A stretch of 64,000 nucleotides of DNA from Spiroplasma sp. SV19 (GCF_030060925.1 NZ_CP045455.1:248001-312000), one strand, 5' to 3'; shown: positions 11,883 through 21,368, numbered from the stretch's first letter. Program-made: numbers and translations. The notes: generated from the sequence alone by a model not told the origin.

Positions 11883-12533
11883 ATGGCACTAAACAAAGTA
11901 AATAACGTTCAGTTAGTAACAATTGCTGGAGGTACAGCCAGTGGTAAGACAACAGTTGCCACTAAAATTGCTGAAATTTTACAGGGTAAAAAAATTACTT
12001 ACTTAAAAATGGATCATTATTATAAAAAGTTAGATTATTTAACTTTAGCAGAACGCAAACAAATTAATTTTGATCATCCGAATGCGCTTGATTTAACCTT
12101 ATTAGTAGATCATTTAACATTATTAAAACAACACCAATCAATTCAGACCCCAATTTATGATTTTACTGTTTATAATCGGTTGGAAACAACAAATCATGTT
12201 ATGGCGGGAGATGTTATTATTTTGGATGGGATCTTAGGATTAGCCTTAGAAGAAATTCGTCAATTATCAGACATTAAAATTTTTATTAAAACTGAAGATG
12301 ACATTCGTTTTATTCGTCGGTTAACGCGAGATTTAAATGAACGGGGACGAACAATTGATAGTATTATTACCCAATACTTAACAACGGTTAAACCAATGTA
12401 TGAATATTTTGTTGAACCAAGTATTAAATATGCCGATATTATTGTGCCATATTATGAGGGCAACGAAATTGCAATTGATATGATTGCAACTAAGATTAAA
12501 ACTTTATTAACAGAACAACCAGATAAAAAGTAA
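11883..12533 (+). CDS. udk: Uridine kinase
   Basis: Phosphorylates uridine and cytidine in pyrimidine salvage, in the cytoplasm. 216 aa, usual length. The P-loop GGTASGKT is at residues 16-23. DHYYK near 43, NFDHPNALD near 60, the PIYDFTVYNR substrate loop and the RDLNERGR lid all match the family. TTGGAGGG precedes the ATG. Salvage of nucleosides is essential in mollicutes, which cannot make them de novo. The gene is monocistronic or leads into greA 88 nt later. Confidence 0.95.
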   Translation: MALNKVNNVQLVTIAGGTASGKTTVATKIAEILQGKKITYLKMDHYYKKLDYLTLAERKQINFDHPNALDLTLLVDHLTLLKQHQSIQTPIYDFTVYNRLETTNHVMAGDVIILDGILGLALEEIRQLSDIKIFIKTEDDIRFIRRLTRDLNERGRTIDSIITQYLTTVKPMYEYFVEPSIKYADIIVPYYEGNEIAIDMIATKIKTLLTEQPDKK

Positions 12534-12621
12534 AAAAAGTTGAAAAAACCTTAACTATTTTATTTTTTAAGGTATAATAATCATTGTTGTAATTAAAAGT
12601 AGAGAGGAATGCGAAGATCAA

Positions 12622-13092
12622 ATGAATGAAGAAATTTTATTGACCAAAGAGGGAATTAAGGATTTACAAGAAGAATTAGATAATTTAATTAACGTGGTTC
12701 GACCAGAAGTTATTGAAGAATTAAAAGAAGCCCGTGCACAAGGGGACTTATCAGAAAATGCTGATTATGATGCAGCACGTAATCGCCAAGCTGAAGTTGA
12801 AGGGCGAATTAAAGAAATTGAATCATTATTAACAAAAGCAAAAGAAATTAAAGAAGTAAAATCAAAAACAGGAATTATTAAATTAGGAAGTAAAGTTATG
12901 TTCACTAATTTATTAATTAATAAAAATTTTGAAATTAAAATTGTGGGTGCTGTTGAAGCAAATCCATTTGAAAATACAATTTCAAATGAATCACCCATTG
13001 CTAAAGCTATTATTGGCCAAAAAGTAGGTGATTTGGTTGAAATTAAGGGTATCCAAGTTCCTTATAAGGTTAAAATTATAACTGTGGAGTAA
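12622..13092 (+). CDS. greA: Transcription elongation factor GreA
   Basis: Stimulates transcript cleavage by backtracked RNA polymerase. 156 aa, normal length. The N-terminal coiled coil carries the acidic tip segment GDLSENADYDAARNRQ, and the C-terminal FKBP-like domain ends with VGDLVEIKG. AGAGAGGAATG lies upstream. The likely -10 (TATAAT, 12573-12578) overlaps the right arm of an ACCTTAA/TTAAGGT inverted repeat (12548-12573), which may terminate udk transcripts or bind a regulator. Confidence 0.95.
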   Translation: MNEEILLTKEGIKDLQEELDNLINVVRPEVIEELKEARAQGDLSENADYDAARNRQAEVEGRIKEIESLLTKAKEIKEVKSKTGIIKLGSKVMFTNLLINKNFEIKIVGAVEANPFENTISNESPIAKAIIGQKVGDLVEIKGIQVPYKVKIITVE

Positions 13093-13106
13093 AATATAAT
13101 TATAGA

Positions 13107-13143
13107 GTAATTATTTAATTACTTTTTTTTTTTTTTTTTTTTT
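13107..13143 (+). terminator. greA terminator with a 21-T run
   Basis: GTAATTA (13107-13113), a two-base loop and TAATTAC (13116-13122) are followed by 21 consecutive T (13123-13143). The hairpin makes this a terminator. The tract is as long as the homopolymers found before lipoprotein genes elsewhere in the window, but no conserved -10 region follows it. Confidence 0.7.
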
Positions 13144-13192
13144 CAAGGAATTATTGCAACAAGCGGTTAAGTATTAATAAGGAGGAAACCAA

Positions 13193-13459
13193 ATGACAAA
13201 ATTAACGATAAAACAAACTAAGCAACTATCTGGTGGTAAAGTTTCTGGTGCCTTTTTAACAGGTATTGCTGCAATTATTAATGCTTGTAGCAATTCATTA
13301 ACAAATTTAATTTCAACTGGTTTTTCAACTTATTTTGCAACGCAACAAATGAATCGTACCGAAGGGGGTTATAAGACCACAAATGGAGCTCATCTAACTT
13401 GATCAGATAAACATAATAATTTGAATCATCCTAATTATGCTCAAGTCTTGTTTGTATAA
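13193..13459 (+). CDS. Double-glycine leader peptide 1 (bacteriocin-like)
   Basis: 88 aa, preceded by a strong AAGGAGG. The N-terminus MTKLTIKQTKQLSGG has the spacing of double-glycine leaders: hydrophobic residues at -12 and -4, Gly-Gly at -2 and -1. Cleavage would leave a peptide starting KVSGAFLTGIAAIINA that is small-residue-rich and amphipathic, with a polar C-terminal half. TGA codes for Trp near residue 70. The next gene has a nearly identical leader 6 nt downstream, as in two-peptide class II bacteriocins. No C39-peptidase transporter or immunity gene is in the window. Function is inferred. Confidence 0.6.
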
Positions 13460-13465
13460 TTTTTG

Positions 13466-13690
13466 ATGAAATTATTAACAATAAAACAACAAAAAGAAGT
13501 AATAGGTGGAGCTGCTTGAATTATTGGGGCGTTGGTAGTAATTAGTTTTTTTGATATTGTTAAAATTAGTTTAGATAGTTATCAGATTAATCAGCATTCA
13601 ACTCAATCCAAACAAAACGAAATCATTACGACAGGTGAGCAAGCAGAGAATGCAAGCTTACTGCAGCAATGTGATATTTTATATGTTTAG
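13466..13690 (+). CDS. Double-glycine leader peptide 2 (bacteriocin-like)
   Basis: 74 aa, 6 nt after the previous stop and without its own strong ribosome site, so translation is likely coupled. The leader MKLLTIKQQKEVIGG aligns with peptide 1 without gaps (LTIKQ, GG). The predicted mature peptide begins AAWIIGALVVISFFD, a hydrophobic membrane-active type segment, then a polar Gln/Asn/Ser-rich tail with one Cys near the end. A TGA (Trp) just after the GG hides this gene from standard-code searches. A bacteriocin or signalling peptide is likely; no partner genes are visible. Confidence 0.55.
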
Positions 13691-13820
13691 TGCCAAATGT
13701 TTAATAAAAATAATTATGATTTTAATAATATTTCCAGAAAATAATTTTTATTTATTTTAAAAATAAAAAACAAAATAATTTTTATTATTTTGACAATTTT
13801 TAACATTTTAAGATTATCCA

Positions 13821-13849
13821 TTGCTAATTTGCTGAAAATACGATACAAT
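13821..13849 (+). promoter_or_regulatory. Promoter of fib
   Basis: TTGCTA (13821-13826), a 17-nt spacer and TACAAT (13844-13849). Another TATAAT follows at 13870-13875. The 13691-13955 gap holds nothing else that I can support. The leader ends with AGAGGTGG before the fib ATG. Confidence 0.55.
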
Positions 13850-13955
13850 ATTTTTAGTTGTATTTTGCATATAATCAAATATTAATTATAGTAAGATGCA
13901 CTAAAAATAATCAATTTTGGAAATTAATTATTAAGAAAATAGAGGTGGAAATTAA

Positions 13956-15494
13956 ATGATCGGTGTTATTTCAACGGCATATTTTACAATGAAAGATAAG
14001 CACAGTATCAAAACAGTAAAAAAATATTGATGAAAAAACTGTGTTATCCAACATGTTAAGTACCATGGAAAAACTTTCATTATCGCAACAGTAGGTTATG
14101 GTAAAGCAAATGCTGCAATGGCTATTACTTACTTATTAGAAAAATATCCAGGTTTACAAACAATTTTAAACATAGATTTAGCCTTGTCGACAAATGACAA
14201 ACATGATACAGGAGATACAACAATTTCAACAAAATTTATTTATCGTGATGCAGACTTAACAGTTTTCAAAGATATTAAATATGGACAAATTGTTAATGAA
14301 CCAGAATCATTCCAATTCGATGGCGAATTTGCTAAAGTTGTTAAAGACTTTAAATTGGGATTAACTGAAGGAGTTACTGGAACAGCAGATATGTTGATTT
14401 ATAACTCAAAACAATTTAAGGAAATGGTTGACAAATATGGTCACACAATTGATGTTATTGATACTGAAGCTGGGGCAATTGCTCAAGTTGCTAAAAAATC
14501 AAGCATTAATTATATTGCTTTAAAAATTATTTACAATAATGCATTATCACCATGAGATAATGATCCAATTCATAAATTCAAAATGTATGAAACAGTAAAT
14601 ACTTTAAAATACTTATTAAGAAGATTATTTAACTTATTAAGTTCAAATTACATTATTGATTTATCACAATCATCACAAGATGATTTAGATTCAATTAATG
14701 AATTATTTGAAATCAAACATGACCAATGAGTTAAATTATTTAAGCCAAATACTCATAAAGTATTATCAGGATTTGGACCTTCATTAATGTTAGTTGATAA
14801 ACAAGAAAGAACTCCTGTCGCATTAGATATCATTCAAGTAATGAGATCAAAAACGAAGGAAAACGAAGGACCAAGTAAAGTAATTTTAGGAGAAGATGAA
14901 TGAAAAAATGCTCCTAAAAAATGATTACGTAAATTATTATTCTTAGAACAAGTTCGTGTTAACGATGATGAATTATTATGAAATAAATCAGCAAAATATG
15001 ATTTAAATAATGAAAAATTATATAAAATTGAAACAGTTGCTAATGAAATTGCAGCAGCTATTGCAGAAAAATGTCAAGATAAATCATCATATACATACAA
15101 TGGTGCAACAGTACCAGAAAAATACTTATTGGTAAATTGTGATGCTAGAATTTCATTTTACATTACACATAACCAATCACATGAATTTGTTGAAGATACA
15201 AAATTTGGTGCACACTTAGTAAGCAATGAATTTATTAAGTATTTAAATGAAGCATTAAAAGATGTTGATTCACCATATCAACAAATTGTAGTTTACATGA
15301 CAATCCCAGCTTTAGACTATCGTAAAATTCCAGTGTTTATTCCTTCAAATAAAGGAGCAAATAGAGGTGTTAAATTTGGAAACTTAAACCAAAAATTACA
15401 AAAAGATTATACAGTTGTGGATATTACAAGAAACGATTATGATCCAATTAAAGTTGGTTCATTCAAAGTTACAGTTCGTTTAAGAAGTGAATAA
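13956..15494 (+). CDS. fib: Fibril protein Fib
   Basis: Cytoskeletal ribbon protein unique to spiroplasmas, forming the internal flat ribbon linked to helical shape. 512 aa, like the known S. citri protein of about 515 aa. I recognise it from the N-terminus MIGVISTAYFTMKDKHSIKT onward. The N-terminal half has the fold of methylthioadenosine/S-adenosylhomocysteine nucleosidase (ATVGYGKANAA, then DTEAGAIAQVA). The C-terminal half (LSGFGPSLMLVDK, VPEKYLLVNCDARISFYI) is Fib-specific. It is monocistronic between a good promoter and a strong terminator. Six or more TGA codons are Trp. Confidence 0.97.
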
Positions 15495-15511
15495 TTATTA
15501 ATTTTATTAAA

Positions 15512-15533
15512 AAAACAACCTTTGGGTTGTTTT
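15512..15533 (+). terminator. Terminator of fib
   Basis: AAAACAACC (15512-15520), loop TTTG, GGTTGTTTT (15525-15533): a 9-bp perfect stem whose 3' arm supplies the T run. Confidence 0.85.
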
Positions 15534-15599
15534 TATTTTGTAAGATAGTGTTATACTTATTTGTAATTAAGGTTAAGAAAGGGCAAGGAAACAACAAGT

Positions 15600-16871
15600 A
15601 TGGCGCATGATGAAGAAACATATGAAAAACAAGATAATAATACTTCAGGAGTTGGTCCTGAAGATGTAGAAAGTAAAACAATTGACGCTTATAAAGAAGG
15701 GCATCGGAAAACAAGAAGTCGAGAACGGATTTCTCGAAAAGAATTTAATTTACGATTTAAAAGTTATTTTAAATCACGACTATTTCGTGATTATGGATAT
15801 ATTACTTTTGCGGCATTTTTAGCAATGGTTAGTTATGATTATTTTATTGTCGCAACAACCAGTTATGGAATTATGCCAAGTGGAATTGGAGCGATTGCTA
15901 GGGGAGTCGCGGTTGCGATTTGGCCAAACCAAGATCAACTGGCTTTTCAAACAAGTATGTATTGGGTTTTTTTCTTTATTTTTAATTTACCATTATTTAT
16001 TTTTGGAGTAATTAAAGTTGGAATTCGTTTTTCAATTCGAACAATTGTTTATATTGCGTTACAAAATGGTTTTCACTTTGCGTTTGCTTATATTCCACTT
16101 ATTAATCCCCAAGAACTATTTTTTATCACTAATTATAGCAGTTTAAACGTTTTTAGTAATTATGGTGGAATGTATCAAATTTGATTATTTGTTTTTGCTG
16201 CTGTGGCCGGTATTTTAAACGGGATTGCTTGTGGTTTAGTTTATAAGGGTGGTGCTTCAACAGCAGGAACTGATTTTGTCTTAGCTTATTATTCTGTGAA
16301 AAAGAAAACATCAATTGCTAATTATAATCGTATTGTTAATTATATTATTGTAATTGTTATGTTAGCAATTCATACTGCCCTTTTAACACGTAGTGAAATT
16401 ACGGGAGTATATTTTGGGACTGATTGAGAAAAACATATTGATGCAATTCAAAAACTTGGTTTTAAAATTGATTCAAATGGTTTATATGGAATTGATTTAG
16501 CAACTCATAAGGCAAAATATTTCTTTGGACCAGTCTTATTTGCTTCATATTTATTTGTGGTAGTGCAATCAATTACAATTGATATTATTTTCCCAAAATT
16601 TAAATATCGTAGTTTGATGGTTATTACTTCAAAAGGGGATACTGTTGTATCAGGATTGCAATATGTCCATTATCCAAATGATATTATTCGTATTCCTGTT
16701 CGTGATTATTATGAAGGCACTGATATTAACAATGAATTAATTATTGTTTCCACGTCCTTGCTAGAATATAAGTGGATTAAAGCCGCGATTGTTGTTTCAG
16801 ACCCTGATGCTAAAATTTTATCTTATAAATTAGATAAGATTATTACAAATTATAAGGTTGAAAAATATTAA
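15600..16871 (+). CDS. YitT-family membrane protein (DUF161 and DUF2179)
   Basis: 423 aa. A charged N-terminal extension of about 60 residues precedes five or six helices with the family motif GGASTAGTDF (near residue 217). A soluble C-terminal DUF2179-like domain follows (MVITSKGDTVVSG and ending SYKLDKII). This matches YitT-type proteins of Firmicutes, whose transport role is not established. An AAGAAAGGG stretch precedes the ATG. The stop overlaps the stop of the convergent gene by three bases, leaving no room for a separate terminator. Confidence 0.8.
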
Positions 16872-17848
16872 TTATTTTTTAGAATTAAATTTAATCAGAC
16901 AAAGCTTTTTTGTAAAGTTCGATAGTCATGTTTGATCATTTCTGTTATATTGTCAAGCATGACATTTTTATTTAAACTAATATTAAAGTTCAAAAAACTG
17001 TCATAGTTATCAATTCAACTATTTGTTGATATTGTTACTAATTGCAGCGATAATGTTTGTTCAGTAACTTTAATATTTGGAATTAAGTTAGTAGCAACCA
17101 TGTTATCAAGGATAAGTTTTTTGAGAGCTGTGGTAATATTTGGGTTAGTGTGGTCATAGCAGAAAAAATTATCAAATGTTAAGTTATTTTTATGGTATTT
17201 GTTTTTTCGATTAATTTCAAAATCATTATTATGAAGTTGCGAAGATGTAATTGTTAAAAATAAATAGCGGTAGTATTGGGTGTTGTATGGTTTTGGTATT
17301 AAATTTGGTTGTAAGTTATCAATAACTGTTGTTGTTGCTTGACTAATAGAACCAATATTAAAGTTTATATTTTGATATTGCCCAACCATAATACTATCAT
17401 TAACTTTAAATTCGTTAATGGGATAATGATTAGTAGGGGCAATTGTTCATTTTGTTGTAATATCGGTAATTGTTAAGTTGGGCATTATTTTCCCAAGAAT
17501 ATCATTATATAAGTTAATTAATAATTTAATGTTAATATTATTTTTAATTTGTTGTATTAAGTACTTTTGATGCTTTTTAATAAAAATAATAAGAATAATA
17601 GTTGTTATTGAAGAAAGCAAGGCAACAATTGCTAGGGGTAAAAAAATTGTTTTGTTTAGTTGAAAATGAAAATCATATGTCACAACAAAACTAAAAATAG
17701 TAAGAAATAAACTAACCATAATGAAAAGATAACAAAATAAGTTAATTCATTGTCAAGTAACAATTTTATCTTTTTTCGTTATAATTACTTTTTGATAAAG
17801 ATGATTAATTGTAGTTTCAATTTGTTTAAGATGTTCTTCGTTAATCAT
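16868..17848 (-). CDS. DUF3137-like membrane protein
   Basis: 326 aa with two adjacent transmembrane helices at about residues 40-62 and 70-95, then a soluble domain of about 230 residues. The pattern DSIMVGQYQNINF ... YRYLFLTI ... LTFDNFFCYDHTNPNI resembles DUF3137 proteins, common in mollicutes and of unknown function. AAAGGATTAATAATG gives a good start. It overlaps the YitT gene end to end by 3 nt on the opposite strand. Four TGA codons code for Trp, which splits the gene under the standard code. Confidence 0.55.
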
Positions 17849-17935
17849 TATTAATCCTTTCATTAATAAATTATTTTTTCTTGTCTTTATATATGATATT
17901 ATAAAACTAATGAGAAAGAAAGGGGAAATTAAAAA

Positions 17936-18862
17936 ATGAAAGATTATAATTTAATTATTGGAAGTCATGTTAGTATGAACAAGCAGCAAGACTATCTGTT
18001 GGGAGCATTAGCAGAAAGTTTAAATAATGATGCTAATGCAATGATGATTTATACGGGGCCACCACAAAACACGATTCGAGTTAATACTGATCATTTTTTT
18101 ATTTCGGAATTTTATCAAAAATTAGCAGCACAGCATTTTTCAATTGATAATGTTATTATTCATGCGCCTTATATTATTAATTTAGCTAATACAACAAATC
18201 CTAGTACGTTTGAAATTGCGGTTGAATTTTTAAGAAAAGAAATTATTCGTGCTGATGAAATTGGTATTAAAACAATCGTTTTACATCCAGGAAGTGCTGT
18301 CGGTGCACCAGAACAAGTTGGTTTGGATCGAATCATTGAGGGTTTAAATTTAGTTTTAACTCCAAACCAAAAGGCAAAAATTGCACTAGAGACAATGGCT
18401 GGAAAGGGTAGTGAATTAGGAACAAACTTTGAACAATTAAAATATATTATTGATAATGTAACATTAAAGGATAAAATAGGGGTTTGTTGAGATACTTGTC
18501 ATATGCATGATGCTGGTTATCAGTTTAAAGAAAATTTAGAAGATATTATTGCGGAATTTAGCCAATTAATTGGTTTAGATCGTTTGTTATGTTTACATAT
18601 TAATGATAGTAAAAATCCTTTGAATGCGCATAAGGATCGCCATGAAAACATTGGTTATGGTTATTTAGGATTTGAAACAATTTTAAAAATTATTTATCAT
18701 CCAAAGTTAAATGGGATGATAAAAATTTTAGAAACACCATATGTTGGTGAAAAAGGAAAAGCTTTTGCACCATATAAAGCGGAAATTGCAATGATAAAGG
18801 CCAAAACTTTTACTAATCCGTTTCAAGCAAATGGTAAGGAAAAAATAGATGTAGGAGAATAA
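17936..18862 (+). CDS. nfo: Endonuclease IV (apurinic/apyrimidinic endonuclease)
   Basis: Zn-dependent AP endonuclease of base-excision repair. 308 aa, slightly longer than E. coli Nfo (285). Visible family motifs: GSHVSM at the N-terminus, [11 protein letters not shown] near 162, [14 protein letters not shown] around residue 185 and LHINDSKN near 221, which hold the metal ligands. The Trp of WDTCH is a TGA. GAAAGGGG precedes the ATG. The gene leads into a phosphatase gene whose ATG is 2 nt after the stop, so the two form an operon. Confidence 0.95.
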
Positions 18863-18864
18863 AA

Positions 18865-19338
18865 ATGTCAGCTAAAAAAATTATCACCAATTTATATCTT
18901 GGTGACCGTCATAGTATTCCAAGTGATGCTAACTTAGTAATTAGTTGTGCAGCTGAAATTTATCGTGAACAAATTCAAAAGCATAAAATTAAAAATGATA
19001 ATCAAGAATATGTTTGAATTGATGAGCAACATGTTTATTTTAATTTTAAAGATTATCCAACGTTACAGGAATTAGATATTAATGTTGTGATTCAAGCATT
19101 AAAAATTATTGACAATAATATTAAAACTAAAAAAATTTATGTTCATTGTATTTGGGGTGTTAATCGTAGTGCTTCAATTGTTTTTATGTATTTAGTTGCA
19201 AAGGGGTATATTAACGATGATGATTTTGATAGTGCATTAGAACAGTTTGAACGAATTTATCCGTATATAAATCCTAATCCCGGATGATTTGATTTTTTAA
19301 TTAACGAATTTCCTTATACGCATTTAATTTCAAATTAA
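18865..19338 (+). CDS. Dual-specificity protein phosphatase (first of two)
   Basis: 157 aa, full length for the compact DSP fold. The catalytic P-loop HCIWGVNRSAS puts the nucleophile Cys at residue 95 and the Arg at 101. The general acid is probably the Asp in NFKDYP. The N-terminus KIITNLYLGDRHS is the usual DSP start. It lies 2 nt after nfo with a TAGGAGA site inside nfo. A paralogue sits at 61393. Substrate is unknown; it could act on phosphoproteins, phosphoinositides or sugar phosphates. Confidence 0.85.
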
Positions 19339-19380
19339 TAAAATAAAAATCTAAGTGCTCACTTAGATTTTTATTTTATT
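19337..19380. terminator. Perfect bidirectional terminator
   Basis: A 20-bp perfect stem, left arm 19337-19356 and right arm 19361-19380, with loop GCTC. A-rich and T-rich flanks let it stop both the phosphatase gene and the convergent cysteine-rich gene. Confidence 0.9.
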
Positions 19381-19528
19381 AACGTTTGTCTTTACAACAC
19401 GCACATTTCTTGTTAACACAATCTGTGCAAGAAATACAAATTAGACAAGAACGACATCCTACTTTTGGTTTACTGCAGGTACGACATGCCATACAGTCAT
19501 GGTTTTTTGTGGGACAACATACATCCAT
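19379..19528 (-). CDS. 49-residue cysteine-rich peptide
   Basis: Thirteen of 49 residues are Cys. From residue 25 they run as C-x2-C-x2-C-x2-C-x2-C (25, 28, 31, 34, 37), after an earlier C12-x2-C15-x2-C18. The peptide begins MDVCCPTKNHDCMACRTC and ends KKCACCKDKR. It has a strong AGAGGTGA ribosome site 6 nt before the ATG and lies 47 nt downstream of ispG on the same strand. No signal peptide is seen, so it is probably cytoplasmic. It resembles a metal- or Fe-S-binding small protein in general composition; I recognise no family. Confidence 0.7.
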   Translation of the reverse strand: MDVCCPTKNHDCMACRTCSKPKVGCRSCLICISCTDCVNKKCACCKDKR

Positions 19529-19575
19529 TACTCTTCACCTCTATTTTCTTTATTACTTGTTAATTGTATCATAAA

Positions 19576-20670
19576 TTATAAGTTAGTTTTATTAGCGACC
19601 TTTTTTTCTTGTCAGTCACGATGATATTCATCAATAAGTAATTTTAATTCAGGAACAAGTTCTTCTTGTTTACATGATTTATAAATTTTGCCTTTTTTAA
19701 AAATAATGCCACCATTTTTTCCACCGGCAATACCAAGATCAGCTTGTTTTGCCTCACCAGGACCGTTAACAACACAACCAAGGATGGCAATTTTTAATGG
19801 GAATTTCATATCCTTAGTGTATTCTTCAATTTCTTTCACAACGGGGAAAAGATCATATTCAAGACGTCCACAAGTTGGACAAGCAATAACATCAACAACA
19901 TTATCATAAAGCCCAAGTGCATTTAACATTCGTTTTGCAACCTCTACTTCAGCAATTGGATCTGTTGATAAACTAATTCGAATTGTGTCGCCAATCCCAT
20001 TAAAGAGCAGGGGAGATAGGCCACTACATGATTTAATTGTTCCTGTATGATAACTACCAGCTTCAGTGATTCCCAGATGAAGAGGGTAATTTCATTCTTG
20101 ACTAGCTAAAGTGTAAGCTTCAATTGCCATTAGTGCCTCGGTTGCTTTTAGTGATAAGATAATATCATAAAATCCTAAGTTCTCTAAAATTTCAATATGA
20201 CGACGAGCACTTTCAATCATTGCCTTTGGGGTTCATCCATATTTGTTAACTAGATCTAAGGGCAGACTTCCTGAGTTAACACCAATTCGAATTGGAATTT
20301 TTTTTTCTTGACATTTTGCAACAACTTTTTTGGTATTTTCAATACTACCAATATTGCCGGGATTAATTCGAATTTTACTAATACCAGCATCAGCGGCAAT
20401 TAAAGCAAATTCATGGTTAAAGTGAATATCAGCAACTAAAGGGCACGGTGCCTGTTCGACAATTGTTTTTAAGGCTGCTGCGTCATCTTTTCCTAATACT
20501 GCTACTCGGACAATTTCACATCCTTCTTGATATAATTGGTTAATTTGAGCCAAAGTGGCTTTAATATCATGTGTTTTTGTATTGGTCATTGACTGAATAA
20601 CAACTTTATTTTGGCCACCAATTTGGATGTTACCAACCATTACTTTTCTTGTGTTATTTCGTTTATTCAT
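19576..20670 (-). CDS. ispG: 4-hydroxy-3-methylbut-2-en-1-yl diphosphate synthase IspG
   Basis: Penultimate enzyme of the MEP isoprenoid pathway, a [4Fe-4S] enzyme converting MEcPP to HMBPP. 364 aa, the normal length of the bacterial single-module type. The N-terminal TIM-barrel segment is clear (VVIQSMTNTKTHD, KIRINPGNIG). The C-terminal Fe-S domain has CPTC at 264-267, C299 in ILGC and E306 in VVNGPGE. AAGGAA precedes the ATG. A MEP gene is notable in a mollicute but known from spiroplasmas. The other MEP genes are not in this window. Confidence 0.96.
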
Positions 20671-21084
20671 TGTTTAAACATTCCTTATCTTTGCAATAGA
20701 TATATCTATGTAAAAGTAGAGCGGTAGGGGAGTTCAACGTATCGGTAGGGGAGTTGAAAAAACCCAATAGAATCAAGGGTTTTTCGGATTTACATAGATT
20801 ATAATTATTGGATTATCTTTCAGATAATTTCACACTAATCATACGACTAAAATAAGATAAATTCAATATTAAAGTTAATTTTTGTTGTATGTGCTGTATT
20901 ATTTTTGATCTTATTATTAATATATTATTCATAATTAGTCATAATAAAACTGTTATTAGTTATTTTTAATATTGCTAAAGTACCCAATAGAATCAAGGGT
21001 TTTATTTTTGTTCCATTTTCATTCCAAATATATTCCAATTTTGTTCCAAATATGAAAAAAATATAAAAAGTTAATTAAATATTG
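20671..21084. other. Gene-free structured stretch
   Basis: No coding region is supported here. It holds the inverted/direct repeat block at 20704-20799 and a second copy of the 19-mer ACCCAATAGAATCAAGGGT (20982-21000; first copy 20762-20780). A small ATTATCT/AGATAAT hairpin lies near 20812-20828. Everything else is AT-rich filler. Confidence 0.6.
20704..20799. repeat. Inverted repeat enclosing two 13-bp direct repeats and a hairpin
   Basis: ATCTATGTAAA (20704-20714) is the inverse of TTTACATAGAT (20789-20799). Between them CGGTAGGGGAGTT occurs twice (20722-20734 and 20743-20755, period 21). An AAAAACCC/GGGTTTTT stem (20758-20784) follows. It may be a phage or plasmid relic, or an operator/terminator block for ispG. 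I see no coding use. Confidence 0.6.
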
Positions 21085-21112
21085 TTGAATTTTATTTTTT
21101 GAACTATATAAT
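21085..21112 (+). promoter_or_regulatory. Promoter of the intergenic RNA
   Basis: TTGAAT (21085-21090), a 16-nt spacer and TATAAT (21107-21112). No start codon with a ribosome site follows before the next terminator. Confidence 0.6.
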
Positions 21113-21118
21113 TATAAA

Positions 21119-21265
21119 TGTCTAGGGAAGTATAAGAATTGTACATTTATTAATTATAATAAATAGCACAAGTTTAGCCCTATCAATATGACCATACTTT
21201 GTATTATATTTATCTTATACTTCATGGATACCCTAAAAAAACAATCTCACCCGGATTGTTTTTTT
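21119..21265 (+). ncRNA. Candidate stand-alone small RNA, about 147 nt
   Basis: It lies between its own promoter and a strong terminator and has no open frame. AGGG plus GAAGTATAAGA (21124-21137) pairs with TCTTATACTTC (21213-21223) and a later CCCT (21231-21234), giving a long interrupted stem around an AT-rich centre. The shape, a long hairpin with internal loops, is loosely like 6S RNA. No SRP, RNase P or tmRNA motifs were found. The terminator forms the 3' end. Confidence 0.5.
21235..21265 (+). terminator. Terminator of the small RNA
   Basis: AAAAAAACAATC (21235-21246), loop TCACCCG, GATTGTTTTTTT (21254-21265): a perfect 12-bp stem. Confidence 0.85.
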
Positions 21266-21317
21266 CATTTCTGTTTTAATTTTAAAATTTTTGGGCTTAT
21301 AATTTTTATTTTTTAAA

Positions 21318-21346
21318 TTGCTTTTTCGAAAAAAAAGAGTTATGAT
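21318..21346 (+). promoter_or_regulatory. Promoter of the riboswitch-controlled gene
   Basis: TTGCTT (21318-21323), a 17-nt spacer and TATGAT (21341-21346), placed about 20 nt before the aptamer. Confidence 0.6.
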
Positions 21347-21368
21347 GTAAACATAAAATAAATAATAT

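Noticed and set aside
13123-13143. T21 after greA as another phase-variable promoter
   Set aside because: It directly follows a perfect hairpin, so it is a terminator tail. The conserved ACAATTAAA.TATAAA segment is missing behind it.
19386-19574. 62-residue plus-strand reading frame
   Set aside because: It is the antisense shadow of the cysteine-rich peptide, with no ribosome site and biased composition.
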